Source: Chloroflexota bacterium (lineage in GTDB: Bacteria; Chloroflexota; Anaerolineae; Promineifilales; Promineifilaceae). From it: a stretch of 14,797 bases of DNA. The stretch lies in contig CP070688.1 in NCBI GenBank assembly GCA_020353135.1, positions 461,280 through 476,076 of the forward strand, read 5' to 3'. Shown one piece after another: positions 6,517 to 13,574 of this stretch. The notes beneath the pieces are model-generated. The model saw nothing but the letters and a program-made list of their open reading frames with translations. It ran no database searches and had not been told where the DNA came from. Numbering within the stretch: position 1 is the first letter of the stretch; every line of letters starts with the position of its first letter. A program made the position numbers and the translations under genes.

Positions 6517-6900
6517 GATACTACTCCTATATTTTGGGTGCGAATCGCTTCACTGAGCCTTTTGCACCTGTATTCATCCCGCGAAACGTGCACTGCAAAT
6601 GTGCGCCGCAATGTTGCGCCGCAATCCTGCGCAATGCCTTGCCTTGCTCCACCTGTGAGCCAACACGAGCCACCTGACCAGTTTACCGCCGGTCTTACGT
6701 GCTGGGCAAGTAGGTAGGCGCCCGGATTGGTCGCCTTCTCGTTCGGCTGACCGGTCCGAGGCAGGCCCATCAGCTGCTGTCCTCGGCTAGAAGGAATATG
6801 AGTCATTTGACAATTCAACGCGGCCAACTATCATTTTGTTCCCGACAGGAGAAAGTTATCGTGGTCGCGACCGGCACCATCCACTGAGGCGTCTATTGTT
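6517..6900. other. Intergenic region between divergent genes (384 bp)
   Basis: No convincing gene. It holds the leader of the minus-strand lipoprotein gene (ribosome-binding site at 6524-6528) and, at its right end, a near-consensus plus-strand promoter (6807-6834). In the middle is a 13-bp imperfect tandem repeat, TGCGCCGCAATGT then TGCGCCGCAATCC, followed by a partial TGCGCAATGCC (6602-6638). Confidence 0.6.
6807..6834 (+). promoter_or_regulatory. Near-consensus sigma-70 promoter for the glutamine amidotransferase gene
   Basis: A perfect TTGACA (6807-6812) and TATCAT (6829-6834, 5 of 6 to TATAAT) are spaced by 16 bases. The start point near 6841 gives a leader of about 60 bases before the ATG at 6901. 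An AGGAG at 6847-6851 lies inside that leader, too far from the ATG to serve it directly. Confidence 0.65.
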
Positions 6901-7626
6901 ATGAGTTTGAGCATATTGTTACTGCAGGCCCGACAAACTAATGACGAGGCCAAGGGCGAAGAGAGGCATTCATTTGCCGAGATGGCCGGCATCGACGTGG
7001 GAAAAATCGTCCCCCTCGACTTGCTAAAGGAGACGCCAACGCTGGAACAGATCCAGCGCCACGATGCGCTGATGGTCGGCGGCAGCGGCGCATACTATGT
7101 TACCAAGGGCAACCTTCCCGGTTTCCAGAAACTTCTGAATGTGTTGCGCGAGGTGGTCGAAGTCGGCCATCCGACTTTCGCCTCTTGCTTCGGTTTCCAG
7201 CTTTTGGTCGAGGCTTTGGGCGGCGATGTGGTCTACGATCCGGACAACATGGAGGTTGGCACGTATCAATTGCGCCTGACGGATGAGGGCAGAAGGGACG
7301 AACTGTTTGGTTATCTGCCGGCCGCATTTCGGGCTCAATTGGGACACAAGGATCGGGCCGACAGATTGCCCAGCGCAGTCCTCAATCTTGCCAGCGGTGA
7401 GAACGCCCCTATCCAGGCTCTGAGAGTGCCCGGCAAGCCGATTTGGGCCACTCAGTTCCATCCCGAATTGTCCAGGGAAGAGAATCTGAAGCGATTCAAC
7501 CGCTACCTGGACGGCTACGCGGCGTTGATGAGCCAGGACGAACTTCAGGAGACCTTGGCTCGATTTGACCACAGCCCAGAAGCGAACGAATTGATCGCCC
7601 GCTTCTTGCAGCTAGTGTTCCCTTAA
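6901..7626 (+). CDS. Class I glutamine amidotransferase (GATase1) domain protein
   Basis: A 241-residue stand-alone GATase1 (PF00117) protein. The nucleophile is C96 in PTFASCFGFQLL. The other triad residues are H187 and E189 in QFHPEL, and the oxyanion region is around GGSGAYY (60-66). Such domains release ammonia from glutamine or cleave related gamma-glutamyl amides in the cytoplasm. Free-standing members resemble the GMP-synthase glutaminase domain and include gamma-glutamyl hydrolase-like enzymes. No synthetase partner is adjacent, so the substrate is unknown. The ATG at 6901 is the first usual start in a frame open from 6811, but only a distant GAGG (6886-6889) precedes it. It has its own strong promoter and converges on the next gene. 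Confidence 0.85.
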   Translation: MSLSILLLQARQTNDEAKGEERHSFAEMAGIDVGKIVPLDLLKETPTLEQIQRHDALMVGGSGAYYVTKGNLPGFQKLLNVLREVVEVGHPTFASCFGFQLLVEALGGDVVYDPDNMEVGTYQLRLTDEGRRDELFGYLPAAFRAQLGHKDRADRLPSAVLNLASGENAPIQALRVPGKPIWATQFHPELSREENLKRFNRYLDGYAALMSQDELQETLARFDHSPEANELIARFLQLVFP

Positions 7627-7634
7627 TTGGCCGC

Positions 7635-7688
7635 CGAACAGGTTTGTACTGGGACGCTGACGAGCACTGAATACAGGCATCCTGTTCG
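7635..7688. repeat. Inverted repeat between convergent genes
   Basis: CGAACAGG (7635-7642) and CCTGTTCG (7681-7688) are exact inverted copies with a 38-base loop, starting 9 bases after the amidotransferase stop. The arms are also followed by a loosely repeated GTACTG-ACGCT. It may contribute to termination, but the loop is long and no T-run follows. Confidence 0.3.
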
Positions 7689-7754
7689 TACTGACGCTAG
7701 GCCGATATCACATACCCGTCGCCATTGTTCATGTCGGATTGACGTGACTCACGG

Positions 7755-8711
7755 TTACCCATCGGGCGCGGCCGGGGTTAGCACCGGGGCGTCTTCCCGC
7801 TGATCAGGTGTCAGCCACTTCTGGTCTGGTGAGCACGGCTCTGATCGCACGCCGATATAAAGCGGCGCCATTTCGCCTGGATTTTGCGCGCGATCGGCTT
7901 GCAGCACCTTGATACCATAGGATCCAGGATCGGCCGTCGAAACCATGCTGAATGGTACGGTAACTATTCGCGAACCGCTGGCGTCAATGCCATAAGCCTG
8001 CATCCGAACCAGGGCATCGTCGAGTTCCCAGATGATTCCGGTGAAGGCAGGCGTCAGAAACCGCACGCCGCCGCTAACGACCACGTCGAGCGCCGGGGCG
8101 AATCTGTCCTTGCTGCTGTTTATTCGCACATGTAGCAGTCCGGCCGTCGGCTTCGTCTCGGCCGGCTGCAGGTCCAATTTGTACTGGTAGTATTCGCCGC
8201 TGACATAGGGTTGCGTGAACAATGTGTCAAAGTCAGCCTTGGTCGGCAAGAAGATGTTGCTGGTGTCTGGTTGCAGCCCGACGTAGAGTCGAGTCCTTCC
8301 TGTAGCATACCGTTTTCCCTTGAGATCCTGGGGGCTTTGGTGGTTGGCCACCGCCTTCACGACGTAGGCGCCGGAGTGAAGAGTCGTTCCGTCAAGTTGG
8401 CAGTCAAAGGTGATAATCCGCTCCTCGTGTGGAAAGATGCGTCCTACCTCTCTCGAGGCGCTATTCTGTCCGGTTTCTGTGAAGATGATACCCGGTTTAG
8501 ATTCAACTCGGACCGATAAGTCGACATCATTCTCCGGCCGGTTGATTTTGACACGCACCTGGCACAGTCGCTGGTCGCCCGGCACAGTGGCGCTCACGCT
8601 AAGCTTAGGCTGATCTGGCGTGCCAGAGCTACGCTCCCTATAGATGAGGAGGACGGCTATCAATACTCCGATCAGAATTATCAGCAGGATTGGCCGGCGA
8701 AACTTCAGCAC
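7755..8711 (-). CDS. Membrane-anchored exported protein of unknown function
   Basis: 318 residues that I do not recognise. Two arginines at positions 5-6 are followed by one hydrophobic helix (about 7-23) with no lipobox, so it is most simply an uncleaved N-terminal anchor with the rest outside the membrane. The remainder is rich in alternating polar and hydrophobic stretches such as RLCQVRVKIN, RIITFDCQLDG and SYGIKVLQAD, suggesting beta-sandwich (Ig-like) modules. The tail is Pro- and Asp-rich (PDQREDAPVLTPAAPDG). The start is GTG at 8709-8711, with GAGGG about 11 bases upstream on the minus strand. It is convergent with the amidotransferase gene and divergent from the pst genes. It could be a cell-envelope or matrix protein, but nothing assigns a role. 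Confidence 0.7.
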   Translation of the reverse strand: MLKFRRPILLIILIGVLIAVLLIYRERSSGTPDQPKLSVSATVPGDQRLCQVRVKINRPENDVDLSVRVESKPGIIFTETGQNSASREVGRIFPHEERIITFDCQLDGTTLHSGAYVVKAVANHQSPQDLKGKRYATGRTRLYVGLQPDTSNIFLPTKADFDTLFTQPYVSGEYYQYKLDLQPAETKPTAGLLHVRINSSKDRFAPALDVVVSGGVRFLTPAFTGIIWELDDALVRMQAYGIDASGSRIVTVPFSMVSTADPGSYGIKVLQADRAQNPGEMAPLYIGVRSEPCSPDQKWLTPDQREDAPVLTPAAPDG

Positions 8712-9126
8712 TTGATTGACGTCCCTCGTTTATCACACACAGGCCTTGCGGTTTAGCCCGCCTGACTCTTCTAGTTTAGCACAAAACGCCGTTTTTCTCC
8801 CTGGTCCTGCTAATATGCGGCGCTGTAAATCGTGCCTACCGGGCTATGACGGCCCCATAGAAAGTCCGATTCAGCCTGGAAAACGTTGGAATGACTCTGT
8901 TGCGCTGGAATTCACCCTGTACGAAAGTAACACTTGCCATGTGCGCAGAATTTCCTAGAATTCAGCCTGGATAGCAAGAGATGATGCCTCTGGTGCCACC
9001 TGGTGGAGTTACCGCTAGGATAATGAACATCGTGGCCTGCCAGGCGCCTTCCGGGCCTGACAATCAAAGCCCCTAGCTGAAATTGTCTTGACCACCGAAA
9101 CAATATACGACTAAAACGAACGTTTG
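8712..9126. other. Intergenic region upstream of pstS (415 bp)
   Basis: No gene is supported. It carries the divergent leaders of the anchored protein and of pstS. The motif TTCAGCCTG occurs at 8870-8878 and 8961-8969 (within a 12-bp exact repeat, ATTCAGCCTGGA), with a one-mismatch copy TTCACCCTG at 8911-8919. No good sigma-70 promoter stands out. TTGACC (9088-9093) is the best -35-like hexamer but lacks a convincing -10. Confidence 0.5.
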
Positions 9127-10137
9127 ATGAAACACGCTTACAAGGTTGGATTTGGATGCCGGCCGCACCCGGTGCTACAAAGCGAGCGGTCCTGGCCGGT
9201 CCGATTGCATGACCTGAGATCATCCTGGGGCGCTGGAACGCGCCCGATCATTTCCCTCGTCGCCGGCATGCTGATTCTGATCTTTCTGGCCGGCGTGCTG
9301 GCAGCATGCGGGTCTGGCGACGGCGACGGGGACGACGGCGGCCCAGTGCGCGCCATCCAAAACAAGGGATCTGATACCCTGGTCAATATCGCCCTGGCCT
9401 GGGCCGAAACGTATCGGGATGTTGAACCGGGCGTAGACATCGCCGTTACCGGCGGCGGCTCAGGGACAGGAATTGCCGCTCTCATCAACGGCACGGTCGA
9501 CATCGCCAATGCCTCGCGGCCGATGAAGGATAACGAAATCGAGGACGCACGCGCCAATGGCGTTGAACCGGTCGAACATGTCGTAGCCATCGATGCGCTG
9601 GCCGTCATCCTCCATCCTGATAACCCGGTCAGCCAACTCACAATCCAACAGCTGTCCGACATCTTCACCGGCCGGATCACAAATTGGCAGGAACTTGGCG
9701 GAAATGACGCCCCGATCATTGTCGTTTCCCGCGAAACCAATTCCGGTACCCATGTCTACTTCCTGGAGGAAGTGGTTCGGCGCGGCGAGAAAGAGAACAG
9801 TGACATTTTCGCTCCGCAGACGCTATTGATGCCTTCATCGGTGGGCATCACGAGTGAAATCCGGCGCAACCCTAACGCTATTGGCTACGACGGGTTGGGT
9901 TATGTTGATCCCGAACACGAGAAGATCCTGGCCGTGGCTCAGGACAGCGCGATGCCTTTTATCTTGCCGTCGGCCGAGTCGGCATCTGATGGCACCTACC
10001 CTCTATCGCGCGATTTATTCATGTACTCGGCCGGCGAACCAGATGGCGCTCTGGCCGACTACCTGGCCTGGATATTGAGCCCTGAAGGACAGCAGATTGT
10101 GGCCAATTTGGGTTTCGTTCCGCTCGGCGCTGAGTGA
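9127..10137 (+). CDS. pstS: Phosphate ABC transporter, substrate-binding lipoprotein PstS
   Basis: The extracytoplasmic phosphate receptor of the Pst system. From the ATG, a hydrophobic stretch (about 41-60) ends in lipobox LAAC with lipidated C61, followed by a Gly/Asp linker. The mature domain begins QNKGSDTL, with phosphate-contacting loops GGGSGTGIAALINGTVDIANASR and SRETNSGTH, both characteristic of PstS. IFTGRITNWQELGG and the C-terminal YLAWILSPEGQ-VANLGFVPL are also family hallmarks. A 60-residue signal region is too long, so the true start is probably downstream (GTG 9172 or TTG 9205); none of the candidates has a clear ribosome-binding site. It is the first gene of the pst cluster, 12 bases before pstC. 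Confidence 0.95.
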   Translation: MKHAYKVGFGCRPHPVLQSERSWPVRLHDLRSSWGAGTRPIISLVAGMLILIFLAGVLAACGSGDGDGDDGGPVRAIQNKGSDTLVNIALAWAETYRDVEPGVDIAVTGGGSGTGIAALINGTVDIANASRPMKDNEIEDARANGVEPVEHVVAIDALAVILHPDNPVSQLTIQQLSDIFTGRITNWQELGGNDAPIIVVSRETNSGTHVYFLEEVVRRGEKENSDIFAPQTLLMPSSVGITSEIRRNPNAIGYDGLGYVDPEHEKILAVAQDSAMPFILPSAESASDGTYPLSRDLFMYSAGEPDGALADYLAWILSPEGQQIVANLGFVPLGAE

Positions 10138-10149
10138 CAAGGGGTACGA

Positions 10150-11079
10150 ATGACGACGAGCGTAGACAAAGCCGCTGACAAGCCTGTCTCTACTCGCCCT
10201 CCGTTGTCGGAGCGACTGGTGGAGGGCCTCATCCGCTTGGCTGGCATCTCGGTGATCATCATCGTATTGCTGATTTTCCTCTTCCTAGTGATGGAGGGTT
10301 TTCCAACTTTCACTCAGGTTCCTCTCAGCGACTTGCTTAGTAACCGCTGGTATCCGATTGAAGATCGCTACGGGATATTGCCGCTTTTGGTCGGCTCCTT
10401 AATGGTCACAGTCGGGGCCGTGATCATTGCCGTGCCGCTGGGATTGATCACTGCCATCTACCTGGGCGAAATTGCTCCAGTATGGCAGCGAGAGATCCTG
10501 AAGCCCGTGATTGAGATTCTGGCCGGCATCCCTTCAATTGTGCTCGGCTTCTTTGGTTGGATCGCTTTAGCGCCCACTATCCAGAAATTAGGAGCGCCGA
10601 GCGGCCTGACCGGCTTCACCGGATCGCTCATCTTGGCCTACATGTCCCTGCCGACCATCGTCAGCATTACTGAGGATGCGCTGTACGCGGTGCCAAAGGA
10701 ATATAGAGACGGATCGTTGGCCATGGGCGCCACGCGATGGCAGACGATCTGGCGCGTCGTCGTACCGGCGGCCAGATCTGGTATCGTCATTGCCGTCATG
10801 CTGGGAATTGGCCGGGCCATTGGCGAGACGATGGCAGTGATGCTAGTTACGGGCAATGCAGCCAATATTCCGGGCGGAGCGGGTTTCCTATTCCAGCCGG
10901 TCCGGACGATGACGGCTACTATAGCTGCCGAAATGGGCGAGGTTGCCCAGGGCAGCCTTCACTACAGCGTTCTGTTCGGAATTGGCATTATATTATTTGT
11001 CATTACCTTTCTCATTAATTCCCTGGCTAGCTGGCTCGTTGGCGGCAATGGCGGTCGTCGCCGAGGGGGCCAATTGTGA
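10150..11079 (+). CDS. pstC: Phosphate ABC transporter permease PstC
   Basis: A 309-residue inner-membrane permease with about six transmembrane helices after a polar N-terminus. The conserved cytoplasmic EAA-type coupling loop, EYRDGSLAMGATRWQTIWRV, lies around residues 183-203, where it contacts the ATPase. KPVIEILAGIPSIVLGFFGW and GIGRAIGETMAVMLVTGN are diagnostic for PstC. AAGGGG (10139-10144) lies 5 bases before the ATG. It pairs with PstA to form the heterodimeric channel. Its stop overlaps the pstA GTG by four bases. Confidence 0.96.
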   Translation: MTTSVDKAADKPVSTRPPLSERLVEGLIRLAGISVIIIVLLIFLFLVMEGFPTFTQVPLSDLLSNRWYPIEDRYGILPLLVGSLMVTVGAVIIAVPLGLITAIYLGEIAPVWQREILKPVIEILAGIPSIVLGFFGWIALAPTIQKLGAPSGLTGFTGSLILAYMSLPTIVSITEDALYAVPKEYRDGSLAMGATRWQTIWRVVVPAARSGIVIAVMLGIGRAIGETMAVMLVTGNAANIPGGAGFLFQPVRTMTATIAAEMGEVAQGSLHYSVLFGIGIILFVITFLINSLASWLVGGNGGRRRGGQL

Positions 11080-11921
11080 AAGCGCAACAGGTTGAAAAAG
11101 CCGGCTTCGCCCTCACAGGTTTGGTCGCGGCCATTGTTATCATCCCCATCGTCCTGGTTATCGTGTTCATTTTCATCAATGGTATTCAAGCGTTTAGCTG
11201 GGAGTTTTTGACTCAGCCGCCCAGGAATGGTATGACCGAAGGCGGCATCTGGCCGGCGATATTGGGTACCCTGTTGCTGACCATTGGCACCGCGATAGCA
11301 GCTTTGCCGTTTGGTATTGGGGCGGCCGTGTACCTGGCCGAATATGCGCCTGATAACTGGTTGACTCGGACCATTCACCTGGCCATTGTCAATCTGGCTG
11401 GCATCCCGTCCATCGTTTATGGTTTGTTCGGTCTCGGCGCTTTTGTCCTGTTTTTCAATATGGGTACTTCCATTTTGGCCGGCTCGCTGACTCTAGCTCT
11501 GATGACGTTGCCAATCATCATCAGCACGGCCGAAGAGGCGATTTTGTCAGTGCCGCAGGAGTTCCGGGTAGTCAGCTTGAGTCTTGGCGCCACTCACTGG
11601 CAAACCGTGCGTCACCAGGTATTACCCAACGCCATGCCCGGCATTATCACGGGCGTCATCCTGGGTCTGGCCCGGGCTGCTGGGGAAACGGCGCCGATTC
11701 TATTCACCGTGGCCGCGTTTTATTTGCCCCAACTGCCGAAATCCATCTTCGATCAGACGATGGCCTTGCCCTATCACCTTTACGTGATCTCAACCCAGGT
11801 GCCGGGCATGCCCCAGTCGATTCAATATGCCACGGCGCTGGTTCTTCTGCTCATAGTCCTATTCTTCACGGTTATCGCGGCCGTCATTCGCTCACTGATG
11901 AGGCGGCGCCGAGAATGGTAG
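11076..11921 (+). CDS. pstA: Phosphate ABC transporter permease PstA
   Basis: A 281-residue permease with about six helices, partner of PstC. PstA-type motifs are NLAGIPSIVYGLFGLGAFV, LTLALMTLPIIISTAEEA, the coupling loop EFRVVSLSLGATHWQTV (around 162-178) and LGLARAAGETAPILFT. The start is GTG at 11076, overlapping the pstC stop as GTGA. It has a strong GAGGGGG (11063-11069) 6 bases upstream, which decides this start. The pstB1 ATG lies seven bases inside its end, so pstC, pstA and pstB1 are tightly coupled. Confidence 0.96.
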   Translation: MKAQQVEKAGFALTGLVAAIVIIPIVLVIVFIFINGIQAFSWEFLTQPPRNGMTEGGIWPAILGTLLLTIGTAIAALPFGIGAAVYLAEYAPDNWLTRTIHLAIVNLAGIPSIVYGLFGLGAFVLFFNMGTSILAGSLTLALMTLPIIISTAEEAILSVPQEFRVVSLSLGATHWQTVRHQVLPNAMPGIITGVILGLARAAGETAPILFTVAAFYLPQLPKSIFDQTMALPYHLYVISTQVPGMPQSIQYATALVLLLIVLFFTVIAAVIRSLMRRRREW

Positions 11922-12688
11922 ACCCCGTGGCCGCTGCCAAGCTATCCATTCAAAATCTGTCCTTTGTTTACGGCGACGGCTCATTGGCTTTGAACGACGT
12001 CAGCCTGGGTATCAAGGCCAACGAGCTATTTGTCCTGTTCGGCCCCTCTCGCAGCGGCAAGACCACGTTATTGAGGTTGCTCAACCGGCTTTCCGATCTG
12101 CACGAGGACACGAGACGACAAGGCACGATTCTCTTCGACGGCCGCGACATTTACGAACCGGGCACCAACGTGATAAAGCTGCGACGCACGATCAGCATGG
12201 TCTTTGCCACGCCGACGCCCTTGCCAGGATCAATACGTGATAATATGACCTATGGCCTGCGAATGGCCGGTCAGAAAGATCAGAAGCTGATAGATGAGCG
12301 GATGGAGAAAGGACTGCGGCAGGCCGCCCTTTGGGACGAGGTAAAAGACCGAATCGATCAATCTGCTTTTGCCCTGTCAGGCGGCCAAAAACAGCGTTTG
12401 TGCTTGGCCCGAAGCCTGGCTCTTCAGCCGGAAATCATCTTGTTGGATAATCCTACCTCCGGGCTGGATCCAATCTCGACCACGATCGTGGAAGAGTCAC
12501 TGGCCGAACTGAAACAGGAGTACACTATCATCATGGTGCCGCACAGTGTGCAGCAAGCGGCGCGCATCGCCGACAGGGCCGGCTTCATGCTGGATGGCCA
12601 GTTGATTGAGGTCGGAGACCAGGCGCAGATATTCTTGAACCCAATTGACAGTCGAACGGAAGACTATGTTACCGGCCGCTTTGGCTAA
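11915..12688 (+). CDS. pstB: PstB1, phosphate ABC ATPase with degenerate catalytic site
   Basis: A 257-residue PstB-family nucleotide-binding subunit that starts seven bases inside pstA. It keeps a usable Walker A (GPSRSGKT, 43-50, with Arg for the usual Gly at 46), the intact signature LSGGQ (154-158), PstB-specific [10 protein letters not shown] (137-146) and the H-loop His (H210). It lacks the Q-loop glutamine: the usual VFQRPNPFP is VFATPTPLP, giving A98. It also lacks the Walker B catalytic glutamate: LLMDEPTSALDP is LLDNPTSGLDP, giving N179. It should bind ATP but hydrolyse it poorly with its own residues, while its LSGGQ can serve the partner subunit's ATP. The reading frame is full length with no sign of decay. 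Paired with PstB2 it most likely forms a heterodimer. An isolated decaying paralogue is the alternative. Confidence 0.93.
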   Translation: MVDPVAAAKLSIQNLSFVYGDGSLALNDVSLGIKANELFVLFGPSRSGKTTLLRLLNRLSDLHEDTRRQGTILFDGRDIYEPGTNVIKLRRTISMVFATPTPLPGSIRDNMTYGLRMAGQKDQKLIDERMEKGLRQAALWDEVKDRIDQSAFALSGGQKQRLCLARSLALQPEIILLDNPTSGLDPISTTIVEESLAELKQEYTIIMVPHSVQQAARIADRAGFMLDGQLIEVGDQAQIFLNPIDSRTEDYVTGRFG

Positions 12689-12811
12689 GCAAGCCCGCCT
12701 TCAAGATAAGAACCATCCTTTCGATTCGGCGGCTCCCCTTCAGGAGAACAGTTGCAGTGCGGCTTTGTATGTGTACCTAGTTTCGTTACTATTCTCCGTT
12801 TAGTGAGCTAG

Positions 12812-13567
12812 ATGAAAAACAAGATTGAAGTCCGGGATTTCAGCTTTTACTACGGCGATTTCCAAGCTCTCGAAGATATCACCTTGGATGTGAAAGAGAA
12901 TCAGATCACGGCCCTGATCGGCCCGTCAGGTTGCGGTAAATCGACCTTTCTGCGCTCTCTTAATCGAATGAATGATACGATTCAGGGGACCCGGGCCGAA
13001 GGCGAGGTTCTTCTAGACGGTCAGAGCATATACGCGCCGGACGTCGACGTCGTCGATCTCCGGCAGCAGATTGGCATGGTGTTTCAGCGTCCTAATCCAT
13101 TCCCCCAAAGCATATACAATAACACCGCTTATGGACCGAGGGTCCTGGGTTTAGCTAAAGGCAAGGATCTTGACGAAATGGTGAGCCAGAGCCTTCGTGA
13201 GGCGGCGCTTTGGGACGAGGTCAAAGATAAGCTGCAGGACCCGGCCCAGGAGCTAAACCCGGGTCAGCAGCAACGGCTTTGCATTGCCCGAGCCATCGCC
13301 ATAAAACCGGCGGTGATCTTGATGGACGAACCTTGTTCTGCGCTAGACCCGCAGGCGACCCTGGCCGTCGAAGAGCTAATGCGCCGGCTTTCCGAGAACT
13401 ACACCATCGTCATCGTGACCCACAACATGCAGCAAGCGGCCCGCGCCTCCGATTGGACCGGGTTCTTCTGGCTGGGCAAGTTGGTGGAGTACGGAGCGAC
13501 GACGGACCTCTTCACAAATCCGCAGGAAGAACTGACAGAGTCCTATATCACCGGCCGGCAAGGCTAG
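12812..13567 (+). CDS. pstB: PstB2, phosphate ABC ATPase with degenerate signature motif
   Basis: A 251-residue PstB-family ATPase, 123 bases after pstB1. All nucleotide-binding and catalytic elements are canonical: Walker [10 protein letters not shown] (37-45), Q-loop [10 protein letters not shown] (Q92), Walker B ILMDEP with E173, D-loop SALDP, and H-loop [13 protein letters not shown] (H204). The ABC signature is abnormal: LSGGQQQRLC is [10 protein letters not shown] (L148-N149-P150-G151-Q152; codons at 13253-13267). Its signature should not support hydrolysis in the partner's site, whereas its own Walker motifs face the intact LSGGQ of PstB1. The 123-base gap has no strong internal promoter and only a weak ribosome-binding site. 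It ends seven bases before the convergent DUF2807 gene. No phoU follows, although phoU often closes pst operons. Confidence 0.95.
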   Translation: MKNKIEVRDFSFYYGDFQALEDITLDVKENQITALIGPSGCGKSTFLRSLNRMNDTIQGTRAEGEVLLDGQSIYAPDVDVVDLRQQIGMVFQRPNPFPQSIYNNTAYGPRVLGLAKGKDLDEMVSQSLREAALWDEVKDKLQDPAQELNPGQQQRLCIARAIAIKPAVILMDEPCSALDPQATLAVEELMRRLSENYTIVIVTHNMQQAARASDWTGFFWLGKLVEYGATTDLFTNPQEELTESYITGRQG

Positions 13568-13574
13568 AATCTAC

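Noticed and set aside
6513..6827. Minus-strand open frame of 104 residues upstream of the lipoprotein gene
   Set aside because: It overlaps the lipoprotein start and its ribosome-binding site, crosses the TTGACA of the opposite promoter, and its product has mixed low-complexity composition with no recognisable motif.
7024..7572. Minus-strand open frame of 182 residues opposite the glutamine amidotransferase
   Set aside because: The plus strand encodes the full catalytic triad of a known family in this span; the antisense product has no motif.
8716..8958. Plus-strand open frame of 80 residues before pstS
   Set aside because: It covers the divergent leader region, has no ribosome-binding site or domain, and is of the length expected by chance.
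12689..12811. Internal promoter between pstB1 and pstB2 (TACTAT at 12787-12792)
   Set aside because: A TACTAT -10-like hexamer exists, but the hexamer 17 bases upstream (TTTGTA) matches only 3 of 6, so read-through from the operon is simpler.
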